From Clostridiales bacterium (lineage in GTDB: Bacteria > Bacillota > Dehalobacteriia > UBA4068): a stretch of 5,590 nucleotides of DNA. Of this stretch, positions 1 to 5,264 are shown in pieces. Below the pieces are notes generated by a model that saw only the letters and a program-made list of their open reading frames with translations, ran no database searches and had not been told where the DNA came from. A program made the position numbers and the translations under genes. Each line of letters starts with the position of its first letter. Position 1 is the stretch's first letter. The DNA is taken from NCBI GenBank assembly GCA_009783495.1, contig WRDJ01000067.1:1-5590 (forward strand), given 5' to 3'.

Positions 1-301
1 CGATCTCCGCCAGTTCCCGCGGCAAGGTGATTTGCAGCGGGTCGGCTGCCGTGCCCTTGCCCTTTACCTTATATTCACCCAATGCCGTAGTATTATCCGT
101 CTCGTTGCAAACGCAGGCGGCTTTGCCGCAGGCCTCGCAGCCATCGCCGGGAGGATCATCACAAACGCAGACGGCCTTGCCGCAGGCCTCGCAGTTGTTG
201 CCGGGATCCGGCGGCCCGGACTCGCCGCAACCCGCCGCCAGAACGGTGAAAATAAATAATAGCAAAATCATAAGCATTAGAGAAGATTTTCTTTTTTTCA
301 T
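1..301 (-). CDS. Cysteine-rich repeat lipoprotein, C-terminus cut by window edge
   Basis: About 100 codons are visible and the gene continues past the left edge. The N-terminus is a lipoprotein signal peptide: KKRK at residues 2-5, a hydrophobic stretch at about 8-22, and a lipobox LAAGC with the lipidated Cys at 25. The mature protein should sit on the outer face of the cytoplasmic membrane. Residues of about 37-70 hold two copies of an 18-residue unit, CEACGKAVCVC and CEACGKAACVC, each with a C-x2-C-x4-C-x-C pattern that could bind a metal or form disulfides. The copies are also near-identical in DNA (107-140 and 161-194), so the duplication looks recent. A Lys/Gly-rich stretch and ADPLQITLP follow; I do not recognise this part. 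The ATG at 299-301 is chosen because the signal peptide starts there and a weak GGGTGG-like ribosome site lies upstream. A promoter lies at 346-374. Real gene: confident; function unknown. Confidence 0.82.
   Translation of the reverse strand, partial: MKKRKSSLMLMILLLFIFTVLAAGCGESGPPDPGNNCEACGKAVCVCDDPPGDGCEACGKAACVCNETDNTTALGEYKVKGKGTAADPLQITLPRELAEI
107..194 (-). repeat. Two-copy 54-bp tandem repeat coding CEACGKAxCVC
   Basis: Positions 107-140 and 161-194 match at nearly every base with an offset of exactly 54 bases, or 18 codons. Each copy encodes one cysteine cluster of the lipoprotein. An in-frame unit with few silent changes suggests recent tandem duplication, and the copy number may vary between strains. 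Confidence 0.8.
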
Positions 302-345
302 ATCACAGCCACCCTTCATCATCTCATTTCAGACGCATCTTTTAC

Positions 346-374
346 ATTTTACCACAAAAAGACACGGAACGCAA
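346..374 (-). promoter_or_regulatory. Sigma-A type promoter of the Cys-rich lipoprotein
   Basis: Read on the minus strand, a -35 box TTGCGT (369-374) and a -10 box TAAAAT (346-351) are separated by exactly 17 bases. Transcription would start near 339, giving a leader of about 38 nt before the ATG at 301. The promoter sits directly after the terminator hairpin of the upstream operon, so this gene is probably transcribed on its own. Confidence 0.6.
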
Positions 375-378
375 CGAT

Positions 379-403
379 AAAGGCGGCCCGTTGGGCCGCC
401 TTT
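379..403 (-). terminator. Intrinsic terminator-like hairpin after the TPR gene
   Basis: A perfect 11-bp stem, AAAGGCGGCCC (379-389) with GGGCCGCCTTT (393-403), encloses a 3-base loop. It lies about 55 bases past the stop codon of the TPR gene and just before the promoter of the next gene. On the minus strand the stem ends in TTT followed by ATCGTT, so the U-tract is short but the stem is strong. It probably ends the 2033-to-458 operon. Confidence 0.65.
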
Positions 404-457
404 GCTAATCACTTCTTTGTTTTCTCTCAGAACCGGGGCGTGCGGAACCCGGCTTTT

Positions 458-1105
458 TTATGCCTGCCCGACCGCTTTTTCCAGTTCCGTGATATAATCG
501 TTCAATATCTTCCATTCCGCCGTGGTGAGATCGCCTTCTTCGAGCCTTTCCTTAAACGCCCGGGCCTTGTTCAACGCCATCTCTTTGGTTTTCTGCATTT
601 CAAAAAAGTAGATATAGGTCAAATTGATTTCAAGGTCTTTATCCGCGTAAAGCGTGGCGGTCTCCAACTCAGCCTCCGCGTCTATATAGTTGCCGCTGCG
701 ATAATAGGATAGACCCAACAGAACCTTAATATTGGCTCTTTCCTTGCTGGTCAAAGTGGTGGGCCGGTGTTCCCAGGCTTTCTCATAAGCATCAACCGCT
801 TCAAGATAATTGCCTCTATATTCCAGCCAGTTAGCATTAAGGACAAGCCGCTTGTGCTCGCCAAGCTCGAACAATTGATTGCCGAGCTGAAGGTTCAGGG
901 CATAGTCGTTCGGTTTGGATTCGAGCGCTTTCTTCGTATTCTGTATGGCTTTCTCCATAGCGGAGGCCGTTGAGCTGCCACTCTTCAATCCCCAGGAACT
1001 CATCATGGCATAACTGGACAAAAGACCGATGCAAAGTATTACGACCACCGTCAGCATGACGCCGCGGTTTTTCTTGGCCATGCGGCGCAAATCACTCATC
1101 AGCAT
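458..1105 (-). CDS. Membrane-anchored TPR repeat protein
   Basis: This 215-residue protein has a short basic N-terminus (residues 1-15), one transmembrane helix at about 17-36, and then only soluble helical sequence. There is no lipobox, so it should be a single-pass protein with its C-terminal domain outside the membrane. The rest reads as tetratricopeptide-like helix pairs: about 50-82 (ending LQLGNQLFELGEH), 86-115 (NYLEAVDAYEKAWEHRP) and 124-155 (LLGLSYYRSGNYIDAEAELETA), with a further helical pair to about 190. TPR domains are protein-binding scaffolds; the partner is unknown. The ATG at 1103-1105 is preceded by GGGAGGG about 8 bases upstream, a strong ribosome site. It follows the YlbF-like gene by 63 bases on the same strand and probably shares its transcript. 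The fold is fairly sure; the cellular role is not known. Confidence 0.85.
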   Translation of the reverse strand: MLMSDLRRMAKKNRGVMLTVVVILCIGLLSSYAMMSSWGLKSGSSTASAMEKAIQNTKKALESKPNDYALNLQLGNQLFELGEHKRLVLNANWLEYRGNYLEAVDAYEKAWEHRPTTLTSKERANIKVLLGLSYYRSGNYIDAEAELETATLYADKDLEINLTYIYFFEMQKTKEMALNKARAFKERLEEGDLTTAEWKILNDYITELEKAVGQA

Positions 1106-1132
1106 AAAAAATCCCTCCCGGTTTTCCTTAAA

Positions 1133-1175
1133 TTAGTTTTTTGTTTCTTTGTTAGTTTTGTTTCCTCGTTAGTTT
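1133..1175 (-). repeat. Purine-rich imperfect direct repeats in the intergenic spacer
   Basis: Three copies of TTAGTTT lie at 1133-1139, 1152-1158 and 1169-1175, spaced 19 and 17 bases. In the mRNA they read as AACTAA cores joined by A/G-rich linkers. The copy at 1169-1175 includes the stop codon of the YlbF-like gene. The effect is an unstructured, A-rich spacer before the next ribosome site. It may be slippage-derived and nothing more. Confidence 0.4.
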
Positions 1176-1594
1176 AGGTTTTCATTGGCGTTTTGCCAGG
1201 TGAATTCAAAACCCGGCCACAAATCCAGGGCATTGCCTACGATTTTCTGCACGTCGGCCAAAAGGCGCGTGAATTTGCCCTCGGCGTCAATAAAATTGTT
1301 GATGAGCGGGTTATCGCACATCGCGGCATAAAATTCCTCCAACTCACCCATTTCCCCATCCACGTCCTCCCCGGAAAACCGGGCCATCTGCAGCCGCAAC
1401 TGCTGGTGGCGGAACTGTGAAAGCAGCCAGGCGCTTTTGTTGTCGGTCTGCAGGCTTTCCCTGGCGCTGGAATAAAGAAGATATTCATTGCTCTGCTGCA
1501 AAAGGCGGGCCAACTCAAAGGCCTGATTATAGATCACGCCGGCGCCTTCTGACGGGCAGGGCAACTCATTTTTTTTAGACCGTTTTTCTTTCAT
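1169..1594 (-). CDS. YlbF/YmcA (Com_YlbF) family protein
   Basis: This is a 141-residue soluble, all-helical protein. Residues of about 20-125 fit the YlbF/YmcA family pattern: AFELARLLQQSNEYLLYSSA (25-44), a conserved D-x2-A step, FRHQQLRLQ (61-69), a central acidic linker (75-88), DNPLINNFIDAEGKF (94-108) and LLADVQKIVG (111-120). In Bacillus subtilis, family members YlbF, YmcA and YaaT form a complex that steers RNase Y and affects competence, sporulation and biofilm formation. Many paralogues of unknown role exist, and this one carries a basic N-terminal extension (KEKRSKKNE) that the core does not need. The ATG at 1592-1594 is chosen because AAGGTG (1604-1609) sits 9 bases upstream; a TTG at 1613-1615 would add 7 residues and cover that site. 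It lies between a lipoprotein gene and a TPR gene, unlike the housekeeping copies. The family call is likely; the function is open. Confidence 0.72.
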   Translation of the reverse strand: MKEKRSKKNELPCPSEGAGVIYNQAFELARLLQQSNEYLLYSSARESLQTDNKSAWLLSQFRHQQLRLQMARFSGEDVDGEMGELEEFYAAMCDNPLINNFIDAEGKFTRLLADVQKIVGNALDLWPGFEFTWQNANENLN

Positions 1595-1673
1595 AGTAAT
1601 AATCACCTTAACCAAAGTGTTTCAATTTATTCCGCGGCAATCGCTGATCGCCCTGCGCATAACAAGAGATATT

Positions 1674-2033
1674 TCATTCATCCAGAAGTTCTTCAGGATC
1701 GTCAGGGTCGTCAGGGTCGTCATCATCGTCAGGGTCACAATCATCGCCGGGGTCGTCATCATCGCCGTTTTCCTGCAGCCAAAACTCAACCTGTTCTCTG
1801 ATATCATCAGCCAGCACCCTCAGTTCACCGACCAGAACCCGCGCCTCAGCGATTTGCGCCAGGATCTGCGCTTCCATGCCGGTCACGCCCGTCTCCACAT
1901 ATTCTTCCGTGGCCCAGGGATCGTTCGGGTCCTCGACCGGGTCGTCGTTCGGGTTTTCGACCGGACCTTTGCCGCAGGCCGCCAAACAGAAGATCAGGAG
2001 TGCCGAGAGGATGATAAACAGCAATTTTTTCAT
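1674..2033 (-). CDS. Small lipoprotein with Asp/Pro-rich acidic tail
   Basis: The predicted protein has 119 residues. A classic lipoprotein signal (MKKLLFIILSALLIF, lipobox CLAAC) puts the lipidated Cys at residue 20. Then come a short repeat, PVENPND/PVEDPND (24-38), a probable amphipathic or coiled helix at about 52-88, and a low-complexity tail (91-119) in which 17 of 29 residues are Asp and 3 are Glu, broken by Pro and one Cys (99). Such a tail could bind divalent cations or keep the surface strongly negative, but it matches no calcium-binding repeat I know, such as RTX or dockerin. The ATG at 2031-2033 is chosen over one 10 codons upstream because AAGGA (2044-2048) lies 10 bases before it and the signal peptide begins there. 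It is first in the operon, with a promoter at 2066-2094 and the YlbF-like gene 79 bases downstream. No known function. Confidence 0.8.
   Translation of the reverse strand: MKKLLFIILSALLIFCLAACGKGPVENPNDDPVEDPNDPWATEEYVETGVTGMEAQILAQIAEARVLVGELRVLADDIREQVEFWLQENGDDDDPGDDCDPDDDDDPDDPDDPEELLDE
1696..1765 (-). repeat. Low-complexity Asp-codon repeat in the lipoprotein gene
   Basis: The plus strand shows repeated GTCAGGGTC and GTCATCATC units, which on the coding strand are GAT/GAC runs with interspersed CCT/CCC. The register is imperfect. This kind of tract expands and contracts by slippage, so the tail length may vary between strains. Confidence 0.6.
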
Positions 2034-2065
2034 GTTATTGTCATCCTTTTTTATTAATATCATCT

Positions 2066-2094
2066 ATTTTATCAACAAAGGATATTAATAGCAA
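2066..2094 (-). promoter_or_regulatory. Sigma-A type promoter of the lipoprotein/YlbF/TPR operon
   Basis: On the minus strand, TTGCTA (2089-2094) and TAAAAT (2066-2071) are separated by exactly 17 bases within an AT-rich gap. Transcription would start near 2059, leaving about 26 nt before the lipoprotein ATG with its AAGGA ribosome site. Confidence 0.6.
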
Positions 2095-2137
2095 GACATA
2101 ATTATTTTATTCTTCTCAAAAATTAATACTTTATTTG

Positions 2138-2153
2138 AGCAGAAAAACCTGCT
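2138..2153 (-). terminator. Weak hairpin overlapping the stop codon of the phosphatase gene
   Basis: AGCAG (2138-2142) and CTGCT (2149-2153) form a 5-bp stem with an A-rich 6-base loop, touching the stop codon at 2153-2155. A longer imperfect AT-rich inverted repeat (CTCAAA 2115-2120 with TTTGAG) follows. There is no U-run directly after the first stem, so this is only a possible transcript end. Confidence 0.25.
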
Positions 2154-2914
2154 TAGAGCGGCAAAAAATATCTGCGGCGGCCGGAAAACCCGGCGATTTT
2201 GGCATAACCGCAGCTTTTTGCCGCCTCGCGCGCCAAAGCCAGATCCCGTCCCGCATCCTCGGCGCGGTGCGCGTCCGAGCCAAAAGTGACCGGCACGTCA
2301 AGGGCAAAAAGTTCCTTTATGAGTTTTTTTTGCGGGTACATTTCCCCCACCGGCTTATAAAGACCGTTGGTATTTATCTCCACGGTGATGCCGCTTGCGG
2401 CGACGGCCCGTAAAAGCGGCGCGGCCAGCTTCTCCACCGGCTGCGAACTGCGCAGGCCGAAAACCTTTATCAAATCCATATGCCCGAGTATGTCATAGCG
2501 CGCGCGCAAGAGCCTTTCCTGCATAGTGAAATAGGCCAGATAGAGTTCGTTCGCCTGAAACTCCGCAAAACGGCTGATAAAGGCCTCGTTGTCGAATTCC
2601 CAGCCGTCGAGGAAATGCACCGAACCGATCACATAATCATAGGGGAAGAGGCTTAATATGCGCGCCGTTTCCGCCTCGCTTTGCGGCGTATAATCCACCT
2701 CGATGCCCGCACGCAATTCCATGACTCCCATATAACGCTTTTTCGCGGCCAGGAAAGGCGCAAAATCATAGCCTTCCGCGAACCAGTCGTGGTCGGAAAA
2801 GCCCATCTCAGAGAGACCCATGCGGCGGCCCTGCTCGACAAAAAGGGCAATATCCTCTTCGCTAAGCGCCTTTTTTTGATGGGCCATGGGGTGTATGTGA
2901 TAATCCGCCAGCAT
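2153..2914 (-). CDS. hisK: Histidinol-phosphatase, PHP family
   Basis: The family enzyme removes phosphate from L-histidinol phosphate in the second-last part of histidine synthesis (EC 3.1.3.15), in the cytoplasm, with a cluster of divalent metals. The 253 residues show the PHP motifs in order: DYHIHP (His6, His8), GFSDHDWF (Asp41, His42, Asp43), GIEVDY (Glu72, Asp74), GSVHFLDGWEFD (His100), ILGHMDLIK (His145), VEINTNGLYKP (178-188) and TFGSDAHRAEDAG (Asp214, His216). GSVHFLDGW and the EINTNGLYKP stretch are typical of the HisJ/HisK branch rather than of PHP polymerase or exonuclease domains. The start is the ATG at 2912-2914, with AAAGGAGG 8 bases upstream; an upstream ATG adding 18 residues would precede the ribosome site and the HxH motif is expected near residue 6. 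No other his gene is visible, so the substrate rests on family resemblance. No clear promoter is seen nearby. Confidence 0.87.
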   Translation of the reverse strand: MLADYHIHPMAHQKKALSEEDIALFVEQGRRMGLSEMGFSDHDWFAEGYDFAPFLAAKKRYMGVMELRAGIEVDYTPQSEAETARILSLFPYDYVIGSVHFLDGWEFDNEAFISRFAEFQANELYLAYFTMQERLLRARYDILGHMDLIKVFGLRSSQPVEKLAAPLLRAVAASGITVEINTNGLYKPVGEMYPQKKLIKELFALDVPVTFGSDAHRAEDAGRDLALAREAAKSCGYAKIAGFSGRRRYFLPL

Positions 2915-2991
2915 TTCAGAACCCTCCTTTCCTGTCGCAGCCGATTTCGCATTACTGTTTCGCGTCATCAGTTCAGCCGCTCACGTATTTC

Positions 2992-3051
2992 TTATATCAA
3001 GGCAAACGGCCATTTGCCGTTTGCTTCACACTCTGTCCTCTGTTGTCCCAT
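2992..3051 (-). other. Doubtful 19-codon ORF ending in an inverted repeat
   Basis: On the minus strand an ATG at 3049-3051 follows GGGGGAG at 7 bases and opens a 19-codon frame, MGQQRTECEANGKWPFALI, ending in TAA at 2992-2994. Its last third is encoded by the inverted repeat at 3002-3024. The peptide has no signal or membrane segment and I know no homologue. It could be a leader peptide, but chance translation of a repeat is at least as likely. Confidence 0.15.
3002..3024. repeat. Perfect 9-bp inverted repeat in the hisK-lplA gap
   Basis: GCAAACGGC (3002-3010) and GCCGTTTGC (3016-3024) flank a 5-base loop. In the minus-strand transcript this is a stable hairpin about 170 bases beyond the lplA stop codon and about 90 bases before the phosphatase ATG. 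No real U-tract follows on either strand. It may be a weak terminator for lplA, an mRNA processing element, or part of a dispersed repeat. The rest of the 280-base gap (2915-3194) holds no convincing gene; a short ggtaatatttacc palindrome lies at 3132-3144. Confidence 0.5.
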
Positions 3052-3194
3052 ACGTTCACTCCCCCGCCTTGACGCTCCTTATGCCGCCCGCCGCTTTTTG
3101 CTGCATATTTTGTCGTAAAAAAGGCTCTTTGAGGTAATATTTACCATTTTCATGTATATAGACTGCACAATCGGCAAAATTGTTGCATCTCTGG

Positions 3195-4202
3195 CTATTT
3201 TCCGGCGAACAGCCCGGCAAACCAGGCGATCACGTCCTCCAGCTGCTCTTTTTGCGCGCCGTCCGGGTCAAGTCCGCGCCAGGCCGCGACGATCTCCTCT
3301 GTGAGGAAACGGCGGCCGGGCAAACAATCGCCCAACATGGCGATGAAATCGCCGTCCATGGCGTCGGAAAAAACCCGCGCCTCCGTGATTTTGCCGAGGG
3401 AAACGCAAAGCAAAAGCTCAACCCCGCCCCAGGCAAAACGCCGCTCATAGGAAACGTCGCAAGCGGGACTCGCGCCCAGCCGCCATTCCCAGGAAGCAAA
3501 CTTTTCCAGCAAGTGAGGCGGCGAGAGCTTGTGGGTATCCACCTCTTGCGGCTCCGGCCCGCCATATTCGGCGGAAAACGCGGCCGCCAGGGATTCTTTG
3601 AGTCTCTCCATGGTAAGGCTGGGTTGCAGCTCCCGCAAATTGACCACTCTGGAACGCAACGAAGGCACGCCCTTAGAGCTTATCTTATCCGCGGAGGCTC
3701 GCAGATATTTCTCCAAAAGGCCGAAATCTGCATTGAGAAGGATGGTGCCGTGATGCAGGGAGTTCCGCTTGCGGTGGCAAAAAGCGTTGCCGGAGAATTT
3801 GCGCCCGTTCGCCTCCAGGTCGTTCCGCCCGGCGAAAACGGCCTCAACGCCAAGCGCGCGCAGGGCGCGCAGGATGACCTTAAGCTGACCGGGCAGGTTA
3901 TAATTTTCCTTTTCCATGACGAAGGTGAAGTTTATGTTACCGGCATCGTGAAAAACCGCACCGCCGCCGGAAACGCGTCGGGCCAGCCGCCCGCCCTCGC
4001 GTTCCAAGGCCTGCCAGTCACATTCCTTCCAAGCGTTTTGATGGCGGCCAATCACCACGGCACGCTCGTTCCTCCAGAGATAAAAGGATATTTGCCTTTG
4101 ATGATCCCGCTCCAGCAGCATTTCCTCGAAAGCCTGATTATGCCAGGGATTGCTGGACGAAGAAATATAGATATTCCCTTTTAACTGCGATTTTTCCGGC
4201 AT
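3195..4202 (-). CDS. lplA: Lipoate-protein ligase A
   Basis: The family enzyme activates free lipoate (or octanoate) with ATP and attaches it to the lysine of lipoyl domains such as GcvH or 2-oxoacid dehydrogenase E2 subunits, in the cytoplasm. The 335 residues have the biotin/lipoate ligase catalytic domain at about 10-220 and a C-terminal accessory domain at about 225-335, the usual two-domain size for bacterial LplA. Visible motifs are RRVSGGGAVFHD (75-86), NINFTF (89-94), GRNDLEANGRKFSGNA (125-140, with Lys135 the expected catalytic lysine), HHGTILLN (150-157) and KGVPSLRSRVVNL (177-189). The ATG at 4200-4202 has AAAGGAGG 5 bases upstream. It diverges from tupA; the 185-base gap holds the tupA promoter, but I see no convincing minus-strand promoter. 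No lipoyl-domain protein is in the window, so the acceptor is unknown. A weak hairpin follows the stop codon (about 3165-3185). Confidence 0.93.
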   Translation of the reverse strand: MPEKSQLKGNIYISSSSNPWHNQAFEEMLLERDHQRQISFYLWRNERAVVIGRHQNAWKECDWQALEREGGRLARRVSGGGAVFHDAGNINFTFVMEKENYNLPGQLKVILRALRALGVEAVFAGRNDLEANGRKFSGNAFCHRKRNSLHHGTILLNADFGLLEKYLRASADKISSKGVPSLRSRVVNLRELQPSLTMERLKESLAAAFSAEYGGPEPQEVDTHKLSPPHLLEKFASWEWRLGASPACDVSYERRFAWGGVELLLCVSLGKITEARVFSDAMDGDFIAMLGDCLPGRRFLTEEIVAAWRGLDPDGAQKEQLEDVIAWFAGLFAGK

Positions 4203-4227
4203 AGCCGCCTCCTTTGCGAAATTTGTC

Positions 4228-4257
4228 TTGACGAAAAAACAGGAGTTGTTTTATAAT
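4228..4257 (+). promoter_or_regulatory. Sigma-A promoter of the tup operon
   Basis: TTGACG (4228-4233) and a consensus TATAAT (4252-4257) are separated by 18 bases. The spacer and flanks are A/T-rich. Transcription would start at about 4264, exactly where the structured leader begins, so nearly the whole leader of about 124 nt is available as a regulatory RNA. Confidence 0.8.
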
Positions 4258-4263
4258 AAAAAA

Positions 4264-4372
4264 GTTGCGTAAATATATATACGCAATGCTCCGACTTATT
4301 CCTTCCGCACTATAACAAAAAGGGGAATAAGCGATAGGGCGCAACTTTGCGAAGGCTGCGCCTCCCATAAGG
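4264..4372 (+). ncRNA. Probable Moco/Tuco (Mo or W cofactor) riboswitch in the tupA leader
   Basis: The leader is rich in complementary segments: a 7-bp hairpin (TTGCGTA 4265-4271 with TACGCAA 4280-4286), a perfect 8-bp stem (CTTATTCC 4295-4302 with GGAATAAG 4324-4331) and a 3' hairpin (GGCGCA 4338-4343 with TGCGCC 4357-4362). Single-strand blocks GCTCCGAC (4288-4295), GCGAAGGCTGCGCCTCCCA (4349-4367) and AAGG after it resemble the conserved core of the Moco RNA motif as I remember it. That family is known from leaders of moa, mod and tup genes; a variant lacking one stem is proposed to sense the tungsten cofactor. Its place between promoter and tupA fits well. No U-run terminator is present, so control would be at translation initiation: CTCC (4362-4365) can pair with the ribosome site GGAG (4376-4379). 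The structure is read directly; the family call is from memory, and edges are approximate. Confidence 0.7.
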
Positions 4373-4387
4373 AAAGGAGAAAAAATA

Positions 4388-5212
4388 ATGAAAACCCTGA
4401 AAAAACTCATCATTCTGCTCTTGGCCGCCTTCCTCGTTCTGGGGTTGACCGCCTGCGCCAAAGGCGACGGCTCCACCCTGCGCCTCTCGACCACCACCTC
4501 GGTAGATAACACCGGCCTGATGGCATATTTGCGGGCCGAGTTTGAAAAAGACACCGGCTATAATTTGGAAATCTCACCTCTCGGTTCCGGAAAGGCGATT
4601 CAGGCGGCGCGGGATGGCAACGCCGACTGCCTGCTGGTGCATGATCCCGACGAAGAGGAAAAATTCATCGGCGAAGGTTACGGAGTGGAAAGAGTCACCT
4701 TCATGTATAATTATTTTATCATAGTAGGCCCGCCCGACGACCCGGCCGGGGTCAAAGGTTGCGCCACCGCCGCCGAAGCCTTCCAAAAAATCGCCGAACA
4801 TACCACGGCGGAATTCATCTCCCGCGGCGACCTTTCGGGAACGCACAGCAAGGAAAAGGCTATCTGGGCGCTCGCCGGCATCACCCCGATCGGCGAAAAC
4901 TGGTATTACAGCATCAACGATGACATGGGGAGAGCCCTCAACATGGCCGTTGAGAAAAGCGCCTATATCCTGACTGACAAGGCTACCTACCGGGCCCACG
5001 CCGCGAACGGCGTCCTGGATATTTTAATGGATAGCCAGGAGCAAATGAAAAACCCCTATTCCATGATAATAGTTTCCACCTCGAAATGGCCGGACGTCAA
5101 CGAAAAAGCCGCCAAGGAATTCGTCAAATGGATGACCTCGAAAAAAGCCAAAGACCTGATCAACAATTACCGCGTTGAGGGATCAGACGAACAGCTTTTC
5201 TTCATAGATTAA
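4388..5212 (+). CDS. tupA: TupA tungstate-binding lipoprotein of an ABC importer
   Basis: The family captures tungstate with very high affinity outside the membrane and hands it to the TupB/TupC transporter; in anaerobes tungsten serves aldehyde:ferredoxin oxidoreductases and some formate dehydrogenases. The 274 residues start with a lipoprotein signal, MKTLKKLIILLLAAFLVLG, and lipobox LTAC with Cys23 lipidated. TupA hallmarks follow: LRLSTTTSVDNTGLM (31-45, with the oxyanion-binding TTTS), PLGSGKAIQAARDGNADCLL (64-83), VHDPDEEEKFI (84-94), YNYFIIVGPPDDPAG (107-121), SRGDLSGTHSKEKAIW (145-160), WYYSINDDMGRALNMA (172-187) and YILTDKATY (193-201). The GSG and SRGDxSGTH motifs and the TTTS loop set it apart from ModA. 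Length is normal for the family. The ATG at 4388-4390 has AAAGGAG 8 bases upstream. It is first in the operon, under the promoter at 4228-4257 and the structured leader, with tupB following. Confidence 0.94.
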   Translation: MKTLKKLIILLLAAFLVLGLTACAKGDGSTLRLSTTTSVDNTGLMAYLRAEFEKDTGYNLEISPLGSGKAIQAARDGNADCLLVHDPDEEEKFIGEGYGVERVTFMYNYFIIVGPPDDPAGVKGCATAAEAFQKIAEHTTAEFISRGDLSGTHSKEKAIWALAGITPIGENWYYSINDDMGRALNMAVEKSAYILTDKATYRAHAANGVLDILMDSQEQMKNPYSMIIVSTSKWPDVNEKAAKEFVKWMTSKKAKDLINNYRVEGSDEQLFFID

Positions 5213-5233
5213 TGATCTAAGACAGCTTTTTCG

Positions 5234-5264
5234 GAGAGTGCGTCAGACTGCTTGACACACTCTC
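5234..5264 (+). promoter_or_regulatory. Stem-loop between tupA and tupB
   Basis: GAGAGTGcGTCA (5234-5245) pairs with TGACaCACTCTC (5253-5264): 11 pairs, one C-A mismatch, a 7-base loop, then only TTT. It lies 22 bases past the tupA stop codon and 25-40 bases before tupB. Hairpins here in importer operons commonly protect the binding-protein mRNA or partly stop transcription, which raises binding protein over permease. With three Ts it is at most a leaky terminator. Confidence 0.5.

Noticed and set aside
27..380. Plus-strand frame of 117 codons with repeated QTQTALPQASQ units
   Set aside because: The repeat is the antisense of the cysteine-rich module; the minus strand has promoter, signal peptide and lipobox.
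431..458. Plus-strand terminator-like stem CCGGG/CCCGG followed by a T-run
   Set aside because: No plus-strand gene reads into it, the stem has only 5 firm pairs, and on the minus strand the T-run becomes A's before the stem. The hairpin at 379-403 is a better terminator for the TPR gene.
1595..1673. Separate promoter for the YlbF-like gene
   Set aside because: TTGCCG and TTGTTA hexamers occur, but none has a -10-like box at 16-18 bases, so transcription from the lipoprotein promoter is the simpler reading.
1617..2057. Plus-strand frame of 146 codons with repeated Val/Ile/Arg
   Set aside because: It is the antisense reading of the Asp-codon repeat in the lipoprotein gene, has no ribosome site, and the minus-strand frame has a perfect signal peptide and lipobox.
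3180..4184. Long plus-strand frame of 334 codons
   Set aside because: It mirrors lplA on the other strand. The minus-strand product has all lipoate ligase motifs and an ideal ribosome site; the plus-strand product resembles nothing.
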